From Oceanicola sp. (GTDB lineage: Bacteria > Pseudomonadota > Alphaproteobacteria > Rhodobacterales > Rhodobacteraceae): a stretch of 64,000 nt of DNA. The notes under the pieces are model-generated. The model made no database searches, was not told where the DNA came from, and worked only from the letters and a program-made list of their open reading frames with translations. Numbering within the stretch: position 1 is the stretch's first letter; each line of letters opens with the position of its first letter. The DNA lies in NCBI GenBank assembly GCA_017792405.1, contig CP051231.1:970011-1034010 (forward strand), in the 5' to 3' direction. Shown piece after piece: positions 9,092 through 17,159 of this stretch. The position numbers and the translations under genes are program-made.

Positions 9092-9855
9092 CCCTCTTCG
9101 ACATTCAAGACCTCACCGTCGACGTGCCGGGCAGGCGACTGCTGGAGGGCATCAGCCTCGCAGTGCCGCAGGGCAAGGTGACGGGGCTGATCGGGCACAA
9201 TGGCTCCGGCAAGTCGACCCTGCTGAAAGTGCTGGCCCGGCAGATCGAGGCGGGCGGGCGCGTTGAATTCGAGGGTAGGGCGCTCGCCGAATGGAACGCC
9301 CGCGACTATGCGCGCCGCCTCGCCTTTCTGCCGCAAACCACGCCGCCCGCCGAGGGGATGCTGGTGCGCGAACTGGTGGCGCTGGGGCGCTACCCCTGGC
9401 ACGGCGCGCTTGGCCGTTTCGGGCCGGATGACGAGGCAACCGTGGCCCGCGCTATGGAAGAATGCGGCGTTGCCCGCTTCGGCGACCGTCTGGTGGATAC
9501 GCTCTCGGGCGGCGAGCGGCAGCGTGTCTGGCTGGCGATGATGGTGGCGCAGCAGGCCTCCACCTTGCTGCTGGACGAGCCGATCTCGGCGCTCGACATA
9601 GCCCATGCCGTCGAGGTCATGCGGCTCGTGCGCCGAATGTGCCACGAAGAAGGGCGCAGTGTGGTGGTGGTGCTGCACGAGGTGAACATGGCCGCGCAGT
9701 TCTGCGACCATATCGTTGCGCTCAAGCAGGGGCAGGTGGCGCTCGAAGGGCCGCCCTCCGACCTGATGCAGGCCGCGCGGTTGGAAGCGGTCTATTCGGT
9801 AAAGATGGAAGTGCTGCGCCGTACCGATGGTCAGACGGTTGCCGTGCCGGCGTGA
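9088..9855 (+). CDS. fhuC: Ferric-hydroxamate ABC ATPase, FhuC-like
   Basis: This 255-residue ATPase energises the FhuB-like permease. Walker A is GHNGSGKS (36-43), the Q-loop region reads LAFLPQ, the signature is LSGGERQR, Walker B is LLLDEP and the H-loop is VLHEVN. I placed the start at the ATG overlapping the permease stop (ATGA); an in-frame upstream codon at 9055 would extend far into the permease gene. It is the last gene of the first iron-uptake operon. Confidence 0.92.
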   Translation: MTLFDIQDLTVDVPGRRLLEGISLAVPQGKVTGLIGHNGSGKSTLLKVLARQIEAGGRVEFEGRALAEWNARDYARRLAFLPQTTPPAEGMLVRELVALGRYPWHGALGRFGPDDEATVARAMEECGVARFGDRLVDTLSGGERQRVWLAMMVAQQASTLLLDEPISALDIAHAVEVMRLVRRMCHEEGRSVVVVLHEVNMAAQFCDHIVALKQGQVALEGPPSDLMQAARLEAVYSVKMEVLRRTDGQTVAVPA

Positions 9856-9875
9856 GCAGGCGAGGAACTTGCGAG

Positions 9876-9895
9876 GTGTAAAGGGTGCTTTACAC
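9876..9895. promoter_or_regulatory. Palindromic operator candidate, distal copy
   Basis: GTGTAAAGGGTGCTTTACAC has perfect 8-bp arms (GTGTAAAG/CTTTACAC) around four bases. It is the first of two near-identical palindromes before the small membrane protein/HTH gene pair. The centre-to-centre distance to the next copy is 38 bp, about 3.6 helical turns. Likely bound by the XRE-type regulator encoded downstream. Confidence 0.6.
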
Positions 9896-9913
9896 TTCAG
9901 GCTGGCGCGGCTA

Positions 9914-9933
9914 GTGTAAAGTTAACTTTACAC
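9914..9933. promoter_or_regulatory. Perfect palindromic operator candidate, proximal copy
   Basis: GTGTAAAGTTAACTTTACAC is a 20-base perfect palindrome ending 13 bases before the ATG at 9947. Its outer arms equal those of the copy at 9876-9895. A site this near the start would overlap the promoter or leader, which suggests repression, most simply autoregulation by the HTH protein of the pair. Confidence 0.65.
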
Positions 9934-9946
9934 AGTGGAGGTCGCA

Positions 9947-10315
9947 ATGCGGGCTTTTCTTTTTCTCGCCGGGGGTCTGGCCGCCTATGTGGGCGCGCTG
10001 TTCCTGTCCAATTCCATCCTTGCGCAGGGCGTCAGCAGCCCGATCCTGCGGGCGCTGGTTGCGCTCAGCCCGATGATTCCGGGCGTCTTCATCTGCGGTG
10101 CCGTGCTCTTCACCATCCGCACACTCGATGAGTTGCAAAGAAAGCTGCAATACGAGGCGCTGGCCCTGTCTTTCGCGGGCACGGCCCTGCTGACTTTCGG
10201 CTACGGCTTTCTCGAAGGCGTCGGCTTCCCGAAGATCTCGATGTTCGCAGTGTGGCCCCTGATGGCGGGGCTCTGGGTCGTAGGCGTTGTGATCGGGCGG
10301 TTTCGGTTCGGATGA
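9947..10315 (+). CDS. Small four-helix membrane protein paired with an HTH regulator
   Basis: I do not recognise a named family for this 122-residue protein. It has four hydrophobic stretches: about 3-25, 35-60, 75-95 and 103-120. A short cytoplasmic-looking charged loop (RTLDELQRKLQYEA) lies in the middle. I chose the ATG at 9947 because GTGGAGG lies seven bases upstream; a start at 9935 would overlap the operator. Its stop overlaps the start of the HTH gene by ATGA. Small membrane proteins coupled to a compact XRE regulator are common in bacteria, and the membrane partner may modulate the regulator, but that is inference here. Confidence 0.7.
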   Translation: MRAFLFLAGGLAAYVGALFLSNSILAQGVSSPILRALVALSPMIPGVFICGAVLFTIRTLDELQRKLQYEALALSFAGTALLTFGYGFLEGVGFPKISMFAVWPLMAGLWVVGVVIGRFRFG

Positions 10316-10512
10316 ATAACCGGGTGCGAGAGCTCCGGATGGAGCGAAACTGGTCTCAGGTCACGCTGGCCGAGAGCCTCGAGGTCAGCCGGCAAACCAT
10401 CAACGCGATCGAGCGGGGCCGATATGACCCGAGCCTCCCGCTGGCCTTCAAGATGGCGCGGCACTTCGGGGTGACGATCGAAGAGCTGTTTCAGCCGGAC
10501 CCGGACGAGTGA
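10312..10512 (+). CDS. Compact XRE-family HTH regulator
   Basis: This 66-residue protein is almost entirely one Cro/C1-type HTH domain: RMERNWSQVTLAESLEVSRQ, then TINAIERGRYDPSLPLAFKMA. It has a short acidic tail (FQPDPDE). The layout matches the YozG/SinR-like minimal regulators. The ATG overlaps the membrane-protein stop by ATGA, which supports this start over an in-frame codon at 10252. It is the best candidate to bind the paired GTGTAAAG palindromes upstream of the two-gene unit. Confidence 0.85.
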   Translation: MNNRVRELRMERNWSQVTLAESLEVSRQTINAIERGRYDPSLPLAFKMARHFGVTIEELFQPDPDE

Positions 10513-10732
10513 ACCCTGCGATGGGTGGCAGGGCGCATCCAACGCAAAATGACCGGGGCAGGCGTGGCCCCACCACCCCGCGCGCCAGAGCAGGGGTAGC
10601 GCCTGTCTTGCAAGCCCAGTAAGACCGGCCTAGCTTTTATGCAGGCAGCGCCGTTCGGTCTGCCGCTCAGCCCGCATCCGCCCCCGGCGCTGCCAGCCAT
10701 CCCTCCAACATCCCGGTCGGAAAGGAACCGCC

Positions 10733-11629
10733 GTGGGGTTCATGCATTCGATGATATGCCAGACAGATGGCATTCGGAGCACAGCGCCGGTGCAGTGGCG
10801 CTCTTACGAGGGCATGTGCGCCGTGCATTGGGAGGCGCAGGGCGAGCCCGGTGCGCGCGGCTATTACCGCTCGCCCGATCCACGGGTCATGCTGTTCTTC
10901 AACGATGTTTCGCACCGGATCACCTTTTCGGAGCAGGAGGCCGAGCCGGGGCCGCAGTGGCGGCCGATGCTGCGGGCGCTCTACGTGCCTGCCGGGGTGC
11001 CGATGTGGACGCAGTTCCACGCGCGGCACGAGTTCTCCCATCTCGATCTGCACCTGAACCGCGGCTGGCTGGTACGCAGGCTGGCCCCGATGTTCGGCGA
11101 GAAGGAGGCCGAGGCTGCGCTGCGCCTGCCGGTCGAGGTGCAAGATGTCGGCGCGCTTGCGGCGCTCGCCACCGCCCTGACCGAAGAGATCGCCGCGCCG
11201 AGCCGGGGGCCGTACTTTGCCGAAAGTCTCGCCATCGCCCTGCTGACCGGGCTGATCGGCCCGCCAGAAGCCGAACCTGTTGAGATGACCACGCAGGGCG
11301 GGCTGACGCCCAACCAGATGCGCCGCCTGCGGCAGCTGGTTTCCGGGGGCAGGGGGCGGCTGACCAATGCAGAGCTGAGCCAGGCCGTGGGCCTCTCGGA
11401 AGGGTGGTTCTGCCACGCCTTCAAGAAGACCACGGGCAAGACGCCTCTGCAGTGGCAACAGGAGCTGCGGATCTCGATGGTGAAGGAGAGCCTGCTGCGG
11501 AGCGACGAGAGCCTCGCGGACATCGCCCTGCGCTACGACTTTTCGGATCAGGGCCACCTGACCCGCGTGTTCCGGCGGTACGAGGGCACCACGCCCTCGG
11601 CCTGGAGACGCGAAGCGCGCGCCAGCTAG
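10733..11629 (+). CDS. AraC-family transcriptional regulator of siderophore uptake (inferred)
   Basis: This 298-residue regulator has a C-terminal double-HTH AraC domain at about 200-295. It is visible as NAELSQAVGLSEGWFCHAFK, KKTTGKTPLQWQQELRI and the conserved second helix region with DIALRYDFSDQGHLTRVFRR. The N-terminal 180 residues resemble the sensory part of PchR/YbtA-type iron regulators only loosely. The start is GTG at 10733 behind AAAGGAAC; an ATG at 10742 is also possible. It converges on the second receptor gene, with a strong hairpin between them. Siderophore systems often have an AraC regulator that activates them when the ferric siderophore is present; that is the likely role. 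Confidence 0.85.
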   Translation: MGFMHSMICQTDGIRSTAPVQWRSYEGMCAVHWEAQGEPGARGYYRSPDPRVMLFFNDVSHRITFSEQEAEPGPQWRPMLRALYVPAGVPMWTQFHARHEFSHLDLHLNRGWLVRRLAPMFGEKEAEAALRLPVEVQDVGALAALATALTEEIAAPSRGPYFAESLAIALLTGLIGPPEAEPVEMTTQGGLTPNQMRRLRQLVSGGRGRLTNAELSQAVGLSEGWFCHAFKKTTGKTPLQWQQELRISMVKESLLRSDESLADIALRYDFSDQGHLTRVFRRYEGTTPSAWRREARAS

Positions 11630-11648
11630 GCGCGCGCCCTTGGGCCTG

Positions 11649-11692
11649 CTGCCCGCCCAGCCCCGGGGGAAACGACCGGGAGGGGCGGGCAG
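11649..11692. terminator. Bidirectional terminator hairpin between convergent genes
   Basis: CTGCCCGCCC (11649-11658) pairs perfectly with GGGCGGGCAG (11683-11692). An inner CCCGG/CCGGG can extend the stem. It sits in the 70-base gap between the convergent AraC and receptor genes. No long T-run is present on either side. Confidence 0.6.
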
Positions 11693-11699
11693 GGCGGCC

Positions 11700-13814
11700 T
11701 TACCAGGTGTGGTTCAGCGTCAGGCTCCACTCACGCCCGGGGTTGTAGTAATTGGCCGAAAAGCCCTTTTGCGCGATGTGCTGCTCGTCGAACAGGTTGG
11801 TCACGGTCAGGCGCACCGCGGTGTTGTCGGCAATCTGGTAACCCACGGCGGCATCGAAGACCCAAGCCGCGTCGATCCGGTCGGTGTTGGCTGTCGAAGT
11901 CCAGTATTCGCCGGTGTAGCGGGCGCCCAGCCCGAGATCGAGGTCACCGCGCCCACCCGCGCCGTTCACGAGGTAGTTGACCCAGAGCGAGGCCTGATGC
12001 TTCGGCGTGTGCGGCAGCTCGTTGCCGTTGTTGGCGCCGCTGTCCGACTGGACGATCTCGCTTTCGAGGTAGGTGTAGGCGCCGGTGAAGGAGAGCTGGT
12101 CGTTGATCTCGGCCTTGGCCTCCAGTTCCAGGCCGCGCACCCGGCTTTCGCCCACCGGCTCATCCAGCAGCGTGTCGGGGTTGGTGACCGTCTGGTTGAA
12201 CTTGGTCAGATCGAAGATCGACGCAGTGAAAAGCGCGCGCATGCCATCGGGCCGGTACTTGAGGCCCAACTCCCACTGCTTGCCGCGCTCCGGCTCCAGC
12301 CCGTAGCCATAGGCCGTGCTGAAGGAGGCGGGCACCACGGATTCCGCGTAGCTGCCGTAGAGCGAGAGCTCGGGCGTGAGCTTGTAGGTCAGACCGGCGC
12401 GCAGCGAGGTCTCCTCGAACTCGCCGGAGATCGGCAGGTCCATCCCGGCGATGTGGTAGATTTGCTCCTGGTCGATCCAGTCCTGACGCAGGCCGACCTG
12501 CGCGATCAGCCGGTCCCACGAGAATTCCTGCTGCAGATAGAGCGACTTGGCCTGCACCTTGTTGGTGGTGTCCTGATAGGGCGCGGTGCTGCCCAGATCG
12601 AGACCGCCGGTATAGGTCGGATCGGTAAAGTCGATATCGGCGGCGGCGGTGTACCAGAGCTTGTTCTCACGGTAGTTGTCGCGGAACTCCACGCCCACCA
12701 TCGTCCGGCTGTGAACGTTGCCGATATCGGTCTCGTAGAGCAGGTGCGCGTCGACCACGAGGTTTTCGAACTCGGAGGCATTGGCGAAGTAGTAGCGCGA
12801 AACCGTCGTCGCCCCGGTGGTCGCGCCGAGGAAGACGTAGCCAAAGCCGCCCGTGCCCTTGGTATAGCGGGCCGTCGAGCCAAAGCTCAGCCCGTTGCCG
12901 AAGTCATGCTCGAGCTTCAGGGTCAGGGTGTCTCGGTCGGTGTCGAGATAGTTGAAGTCGGGCTCGCCAAGAAAGAGCGAACGGTCGAACTCGTCGCCAT
13001 TGGCCGGATAGCCGGAGCTGTTGGGGTAGCCGTCGCGGTAGAGCTTGTCATAGACGAGGCTGACGGTGGTGTAATCGGTCGGCCGCCATGCAAGACCTGC
13101 CATGAAGAAACTCTCGTCATCGTTGGACGAGTCGGTCTCGGCCTCACCGTCCTTGATCTTGCCGGTCAGCCGCCACGAGAACGGGCTGCCCTCGCCGAAG
13201 CTGTCGCCCATGTCGAAGCCCAGCTCCTTGTGGTTGAAGCTGCCGAGTGTACCGTAGATCTCGCGCAGGCGCTCGCCGGTAGGGCTCTTGGTGACAAAGT
13301 TCACCGCGCCGCCAGGGTCCGACAGGCCGAAGGCGGTGGAGTTGGCGCCCTTCAGCACCTCCACCCGGTCAAAGGCGAAAGGCTCCTCGCGCACGCCGCC
13401 GAAGGCATCGCCGATCAGCAGGCCGTCGCGGTAGGTGGTGGCGTCGTAGCCGCGGATCTTGAAGAAGTCATAGCGGTCGTCGCGCCCGTAAAAGTCGGTC
13501 GTCACCCCGGAGGTGTATTGCAGCACCTGCTCGGTGGTGGAGGCCCCGCGCCGCTCGATCTCTGCCGAGGTCACGACCGAAACCGTGGCCGAGCTGTCCA
13601 GAATGTCATTCGGTAGGCCGCTGCCCGAGCTGATCTGGCTCGCCACGGTGGTTTCACTGTCGGCATCGCCCGGGCCGCTGCTCTCCACGAAAATCGTGCT
13701 GAGTTCGAAGGCCGGGGCGTCTTGCGCCTGCGCCGGGAAGGCAGCGAGCAGGGCTGTTGCAGCGCTGGTGGCCATCAGCCGGGCAAGGCGCGGGGAGGGG
13801 GAAAGTCTGGTCAC
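11700..13814 (-). CDS. TonB-dependent siderophore receptor (second system)
   Basis: This outer-membrane receptor has 704 residues from a GTG at 13814. That start puts the signal peptide at the N-terminus (TRLSPSPRLARLMATSAATA, ending FPAQAQ) and follows AGGAG by about ten bases; longer in-frame starts add a basic stretch with no signal character. A TonB-box-like FELSTIFVES follows. The plug shows VSVVTSAEIERRGA and VEVLKGANSTAFGLSDPGGA, and the barrel ends in Trp (LTLNHTW). It is divergent from the binding-protein gene of the second system and convergent with the AraC gene. Substrate unknown, but it differs clearly in sequence from the first receptor, so a different siderophore is likely. Confidence 0.9.
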   Translation of the reverse strand: MTRLSPSPRLARLMATSAATALLAAFPAQAQDAPAFELSTIFVESSGPGDADSETTVASQISSGSGLPNDILDSSATVSVVTSAEIERRGASTTEQVLQYTSGVTTDFYGRDDRYDFFKIRGYDATTYRDGLLIGDAFGGVREEPFAFDRVEVLKGANSTAFGLSDPGGAVNFVTKSPTGERLREIYGTLGSFNHKELGFDMGDSFGEGSPFSWRLTGKIKDGEAETDSSNDDESFFMAGLAWRPTDYTTVSLVYDKLYRDGYPNSSGYPANGDEFDRSLFLGEPDFNYLDTDRDTLTLKLEHDFGNGLSFGSTARYTKGTGGFGYVFLGATTGATTVSRYYFANASEFENLVVDAHLLYETDIGNVHSRTMVGVEFRDNYRENKLWYTAAADIDFTDPTYTGGLDLGSTAPYQDTTNKVQAKSLYLQQEFSWDRLIAQVGLRQDWIDQEQIYHIAGMDLPISGEFEETSLRAGLTYKLTPELSLYGSYAESVVPASFSTAYGYGLEPERGKQWELGLKYRPDGMRALFTASIFDLTKFNQTVTNPDTLLDEPVGESRVRGLELEAKAEINDQLSFTGAYTYLESEIVQSDSGANNGNELPHTPKHQASLWVNYLVNGAGGRGDLDLGLGARYTGEYWTSTANTDRIDAAWVFDAAVGYQIADNTAVRLTVTNLFDEQHIAQKGFSANYYNPGREWSLTLNHTW

Positions 13815-14109
13815 GTCAGGTTGGCTCCTGTTGTTGTTTTGGCCAAGGGTCGCGGGAAGGTGGCTGACCGCAGGGCGGGTGGCGGCAGGCACGCGCCACA
13901 CCTGCCGCCGAAGGCGCGCAGGAGGGGAGAGTGCCAGCATTTCAGCCGCAGCCTTACCGGATGCCTTTTGCCAAATCTTGGAGGAGACTCCGGTTTTTGG
14001 CATTTTCTGACCAAAAGAGTTGGGATTGGGGGTGAAAGCCCGGCTGCGCTCCGTTAGACCGCACTCACCAACGCTGGCGGGGCGTCAGCCCGTCCTCGGG
14101 AGAAATACA
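13815..14109. other. Divergent intergenic region of second siderophore system
   Basis: About 295 bases lie between the divergent receptor and binding-protein starts. They hold an inverted repeat, TGCCAAA at 13967-13973 and TTTGGCA at 13994-14000, with nearby CCAAAAG (14009-14015). This is the only strongly A/T-rich patch and probably holds both promoters and the site of the AraC regulator or an iron-responsive repressor. I found no classical Fur box by eye. No gene is supported here. Confidence 0.45.
13967..14000. promoter_or_regulatory. Inverted repeat in divergent iron-uptake promoter region
   Basis: TGCCAAA and TTTGGCA are exact reverse complements separated by 20 bases. With flanking T-runs the match extends (TTTTGCCAAA against TTTTTGGCA). 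It is midway between the divergent receptor and binding-protein genes and could control both. Confidence 0.4.
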
Positions 14110-15102
14110 ATGCAGGTCTCGCGCCTCGGCCTCAGATATCTCTGCGCCCTTGCCCTGTGGCTCGGCATCGCTGCGCCCCTCACGGCCCAAACCGCATGGC
14201 CAGTCGAGGTGGAGCACGCCTATGGCACCACGGTTGTGCCCGAAAAGCCCCTGCGGGTGGCCACGGTGAACTGGTCCAACCACGAGGTGCCGCTGGCGCT
14301 CGGGGTGGTGCCGGTGGGCATGGCCGCCGCGAACTTTGGCGATGATGACGGCGATGGGGTGCTGCCCTGGGTGACGGACCGGTTGGAAGAACTTGGCGCC
14401 GAGGTTCCCGTGCTCTTTGACGAGGGCGATGGCATCGATTTCGAGGCAGTGGCGGCCACCGAGCCCGATGTGATCCTCGCCGCCCATTCGGGCCTGTCGG
14501 AGCAGGACTACCAGATCCTCAGCCAGATCGCCCCCACGGTGGCCTACCCTGACATGCCGTGGACAACCGAATGGCGGCAGATGATCCGGATGAACAGCGC
14601 TGGCATGGGCATGGCCGAGGAGGGCGAGGCGCTCGTTGCGGACCTCGAGGCGCAGATCGCGGCGGGCGTGGCCGAGCACCCGGTGCTGGCGGGCAAGAGC
14701 GCGATCTTCGTTACCCATCTCGACCCGACCGACCTCAGCCGCATTCCCTTCTATACCGACCGTGATACCCGCGTGGCCTTCCTGCACGATCTCGGGCTGG
14801 TCTCGCCCGAGCCGGTGAAAGAACTCTCCGCCACTGGGCGCTTTGCCGGCGAAATCAGCTCCGAGCGGATCGATGCTCTGGGCGATGTCGATATCGTGGT
14901 GACCTATGGCAGCAGCGCGCTGGTGAGCCAGCTTGGCAGCTACATGCTCACCCGCCAGATGCCGGCGATCTCGCGCAACTCCATCGTGTTGCTGAACAAC
15001 GATCCGCTCGGCACTGCCGCGCACCCGTCGCCGCTGGCCATTCCCTACGTGCTCGACGCCTACCTCGATCTGCTCTCCGAGGCCGCCGCAAAGGCGGAGT
15101 GA
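14110..15102 (+). CDS. Ferric-siderophore periplasmic binding protein (second system)
   Basis: This 330-residue binding protein belongs to the FepB/FecB-like TroA superfamily. The ATG at 14110 follows GGGAG by eight bases and starts a Sec signal (MQVSRLGLRYLCALALWLGI, ending PLTAQ); an in-frame ATG at 14020 would bury it. Early motifs are EHAYGTTVVPEKPLRVATVN and, later, AATEPDVILAAHSGLSEQ, followed by TVAYPDMPWTTEW. It would carry the ferric siderophore from the second receptor to the two-permease ABC transporter encoded downstream. Confidence 0.9.
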   Translation: MQVSRLGLRYLCALALWLGIAAPLTAQTAWPVEVEHAYGTTVVPEKPLRVATVNWSNHEVPLALGVVPVGMAAANFGDDDGDGVLPWVTDRLEELGAEVPVLFDEGDGIDFEAVAATEPDVILAAHSGLSEQDYQILSQIAPTVAYPDMPWTTEWRQMIRMNSAGMGMAEEGEALVADLEAQIAAGVAEHPVLAGKSAIFVTHLDPTDLSRIPFYTDRDTRVAFLHDLGLVSPEPVKELSATGRFAGEISSERIDALGDVDIVVTYGSSALVSQLGSYMLTRQMPAISRNSIVLLNNDPLGTAAHPSPLAIPYVLDAYLDLLSEAAAKAE

Positions 15103-15108
15103 GCGCGC

Positions 15109-16134
15109 TTGAGGCCCGGCTGGTCCTCCCTGCGCAGTGTGGCGCGCGGCGCCAACCCGGCGTGGCTGCTCGCGGCCGTTGCGGCGCTCGTGCTGGCCGC
15201 AGGCCTTTCGCTCGCCTTCGGGGCACGGGTCACCAGCCTGTCTGAACTCCTCTCCGCCCTGAGCGGCCCGCCGGACACCATGGGCGAGGCCGCCGTGGCC
15301 AGCCGGGTGCCGCGCACCGTGCTGGCGGCCCTGGCCGGGGCCGCGCTTGGCCTGACCGGCGCGGTGATGCAGGGCGTCACCCGCAACCCGCTGGCCGACC
15401 CGGGCATCCTCGGCGTCAACGCAGGCGCGGCGCTGGCGGTGGTGATCGGGTTGGCGAGCTTCGGCCTCGGCTCGCTCACCGGCTACATCCTCGCCGCTAC
15501 GCTGGGCGCCGCACTGTCGGCGGTCGGCGTGTACGCCATCGCCAGCCTCGGCGCGGGCGGGGCCACGCCGCTCAAGCTGGCGCTGGCGGGCGCGGCGCTG
15601 ACGGCGGCACTCACCTCGCTCACCACTGCCGTTGTGCTGCCCCGGGGCGACATCGCCGGGCTGGTGCAATCCTGGCTCGTTGGCGGCGTTGGCGGCGCAA
15701 CATGGGAGAGGATCACGCCGGTGCTGCCCTTTCTGGCGGTCGGCGCGGCGCTCTCCCTCGCCTCGGCCCGCAAGCTCAACCTGCTGGCACTGGGCGACGA
15801 CACCGCCGCCGGGCTGGGAGAGACGGTCTGGCGCGCCCGCGCCGTCGCCGCCTTGGGCGCAGTCCTGCTCTGCGGCGCGGTCACGGCGGTTTGCGGGCCA
15901 ATCGGCTTTGTCGGCCTCGTGGTGCCGCACCTGAGCCGGCTGGTGACCGGGGTGGACTATCGCTTGATTTTGCCTGCGTCGGCGCTCTCTGGCGCGGTTC
16001 TTCTCATGCTGGCAGACGTGGCCGGCCGCATCGTCGCGCGGCCGGCAGAGCTTGATGTGGGCATCGTCACCGCCTTCATCGGCGCGCCGGTCTTCATCTG
16101 GATCGTGCGCCGCAAACGGGTGGCCGCGCTGTGA
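15109..16134 (+). CDS. Ferric-siderophore ABC permease, FepD/FecC-like
   Basis: This 341-residue FecCD-family permease has about nine or ten membrane segments. The conserved NPLADPGILGVNAGAALAV motif lies near residue 104 and GPIGFVGLVVPHLSRL near residue 264. The start is TTG at 15109, with GGAG nine bases upstream; the nearby GTG at 15099 is in another frame. Its stop overlaps the next permease start by GTGA. The rare TTG start may lower its yield or reflect coupling to the binding-protein gene, which ends six bases earlier. Confidence 0.9.
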   Translation: MRPGWSSLRSVARGANPAWLLAAVAALVLAAGLSLAFGARVTSLSELLSALSGPPDTMGEAAVASRVPRTVLAALAGAALGLTGAVMQGVTRNPLADPGILGVNAGAALAVVIGLASFGLGSLTGYILAATLGAALSAVGVYAIASLGAGGATPLKLALAGAALTAALTSLTTAVVLPRGDIAGLVQSWLVGGVGGATWERITPVLPFLAVGAALSLASARKLNLLALGDDTAAGLGETVWRARAVAALGAVLLCGAVTAVCGPIGFVGLVVPHLSRLVTGVDYRLILPASALSGAVLLMLADVAGRIVARPAELDVGIVTAFIGAPVFIWIVRRKRVAAL

Positions 16135-17159
16135 GCCTCGTGGCCAACATCACCGCCCTGCGGCTGCGGATGGGGCGTAGGCGCAGGGCCATGCTCACCG
16201 CGCTTACGACGCTGGTGCTGGCCGGGGCCGCGCTGACACTGATGGTGGGCCAGTCGCTGACCCCGCCGCTCACCGTGCTGCGGGTGTTCCTCGGGCTGGA
16301 GAGCGGCGGCGAGGCCTTTACCGTCGGGGTGCTGCGCGGCCCGCGCGTGGTGGTCTCGGCGCTCGCGGGCATGTGCTTCGGGCTTGGCGGCGTGGCCTTT
16401 CAGACGCTCCTGCGCAACCCGCTCGCCAGCCCCGACATCATCGGCATCAGCTCCGGCGCCAGCGCGGCGGCGGTGTTCTGCATCGTCATGCTGGGCCTCT
16501 CTGGCACCGCCGTCTCGGTGGTGGCCGTGGCGGCAGGGCTGGGCGTGGCGCTGCTGATCTACCTGCTGGCCTGGAAGGGCGGTGCGGCGGGGGCGCGCCT
16601 CATCCTCGTGGGCATCGGCATCGCGGCCATGCTCCAGAGCTTCACCGCCTATGTGCTCACCCAAGCGCCCAGCTGGTCGCTGCAACAGGCGCTGCGCTGG
16701 ATGACCGGCTCGGTGAATGGCGCGCAATTGGCGCAGGCCCTGCCGCTGGCCGTGGCGCTTGCCGTCTTCGGCGGGGCGCTCATCGCGCTGCGCCGCGATC
16801 TCGAAACCCTGCGCATGGGCGAAGACACAGCCGCCGCCCTGGGCGTGCGCATCGGCCGGGTGCGGCTGGTGGTGATCTGCGCCGCCGTGGGGCTGGTCGC
16901 CTTCGCCACCGCCGCCACCGGCCCGATCGCCTTCGTCGCCTTCCTCTCCGGCCCCATCGCCGCCCGGCTGCTCCGCCGCGATGGCTCGCTGCTGTTGCCC
17001 GCCGCGCTCACCGGGGCAGCGCTGGTGCTGCTGGCAGATTTCGCGGGGCAGGTCTTGCTGCCCGCCCGCTACCCCGTGGGCATCGTCACCGGCGTGCTCG
17101 GCGCGCCCTATCTCGTTGCGCTGATCTTGCGCGACCACCGCAAAGGAGGCGCGCTGTGA
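16131..17159 (+). CDS. Ferric-siderophore ABC permease, FepG/FecD-like
   Basis: This is the second FecCD-family permease, 342 residues, partner of the preceding one. It carries NPLASPDIIGISSGASAA near residue 94 and GPIAFVAFLSGPIAARLL near residue 263, with about ten membrane segments after a basic N-terminus (RLRMGRRRRAM). It starts at a GTG overlapping the previous stop (GTGA), and its own stop overlaps the ATPase start in the same way. The two permeases form the heterodimeric channel. Confidence 0.92.
   Translation: MSLVANITALRLRMGRRRRAMLTALTTLVLAGAALTLMVGQSLTPPLTVLRVFLGLESGGEAFTVGVLRGPRVVVSALAGMCFGLGGVAFQTLLRNPLASPDIIGISSGASAAAVFCIVMLGLSGTAVSVVAVAAGLGVALLIYLLAWKGGAAGARLILVGIGIAAMLQSFTAYVLTQAPSWSLQQALRWMTGSVNGAQLAQALPLAVALAVFGGALIALRRDLETLRMGEDTAAALGVRIGRVRLVVICAAVGLVAFATAATGPIAFVAFLSGPIAARLLRRDGSLLLPAALTGAALVLLADFAGQVLLPARYPVGIVTGVLGAPYLVALILRDHRKGGAL

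Noticed and set aside
11640..13616. Long open frame on the plus strand opposite the second receptor gene
   Set aside because: It is antisense to a receptor with clear signal, plug and barrel motifs; its translation has no domain and reflects codon bias.
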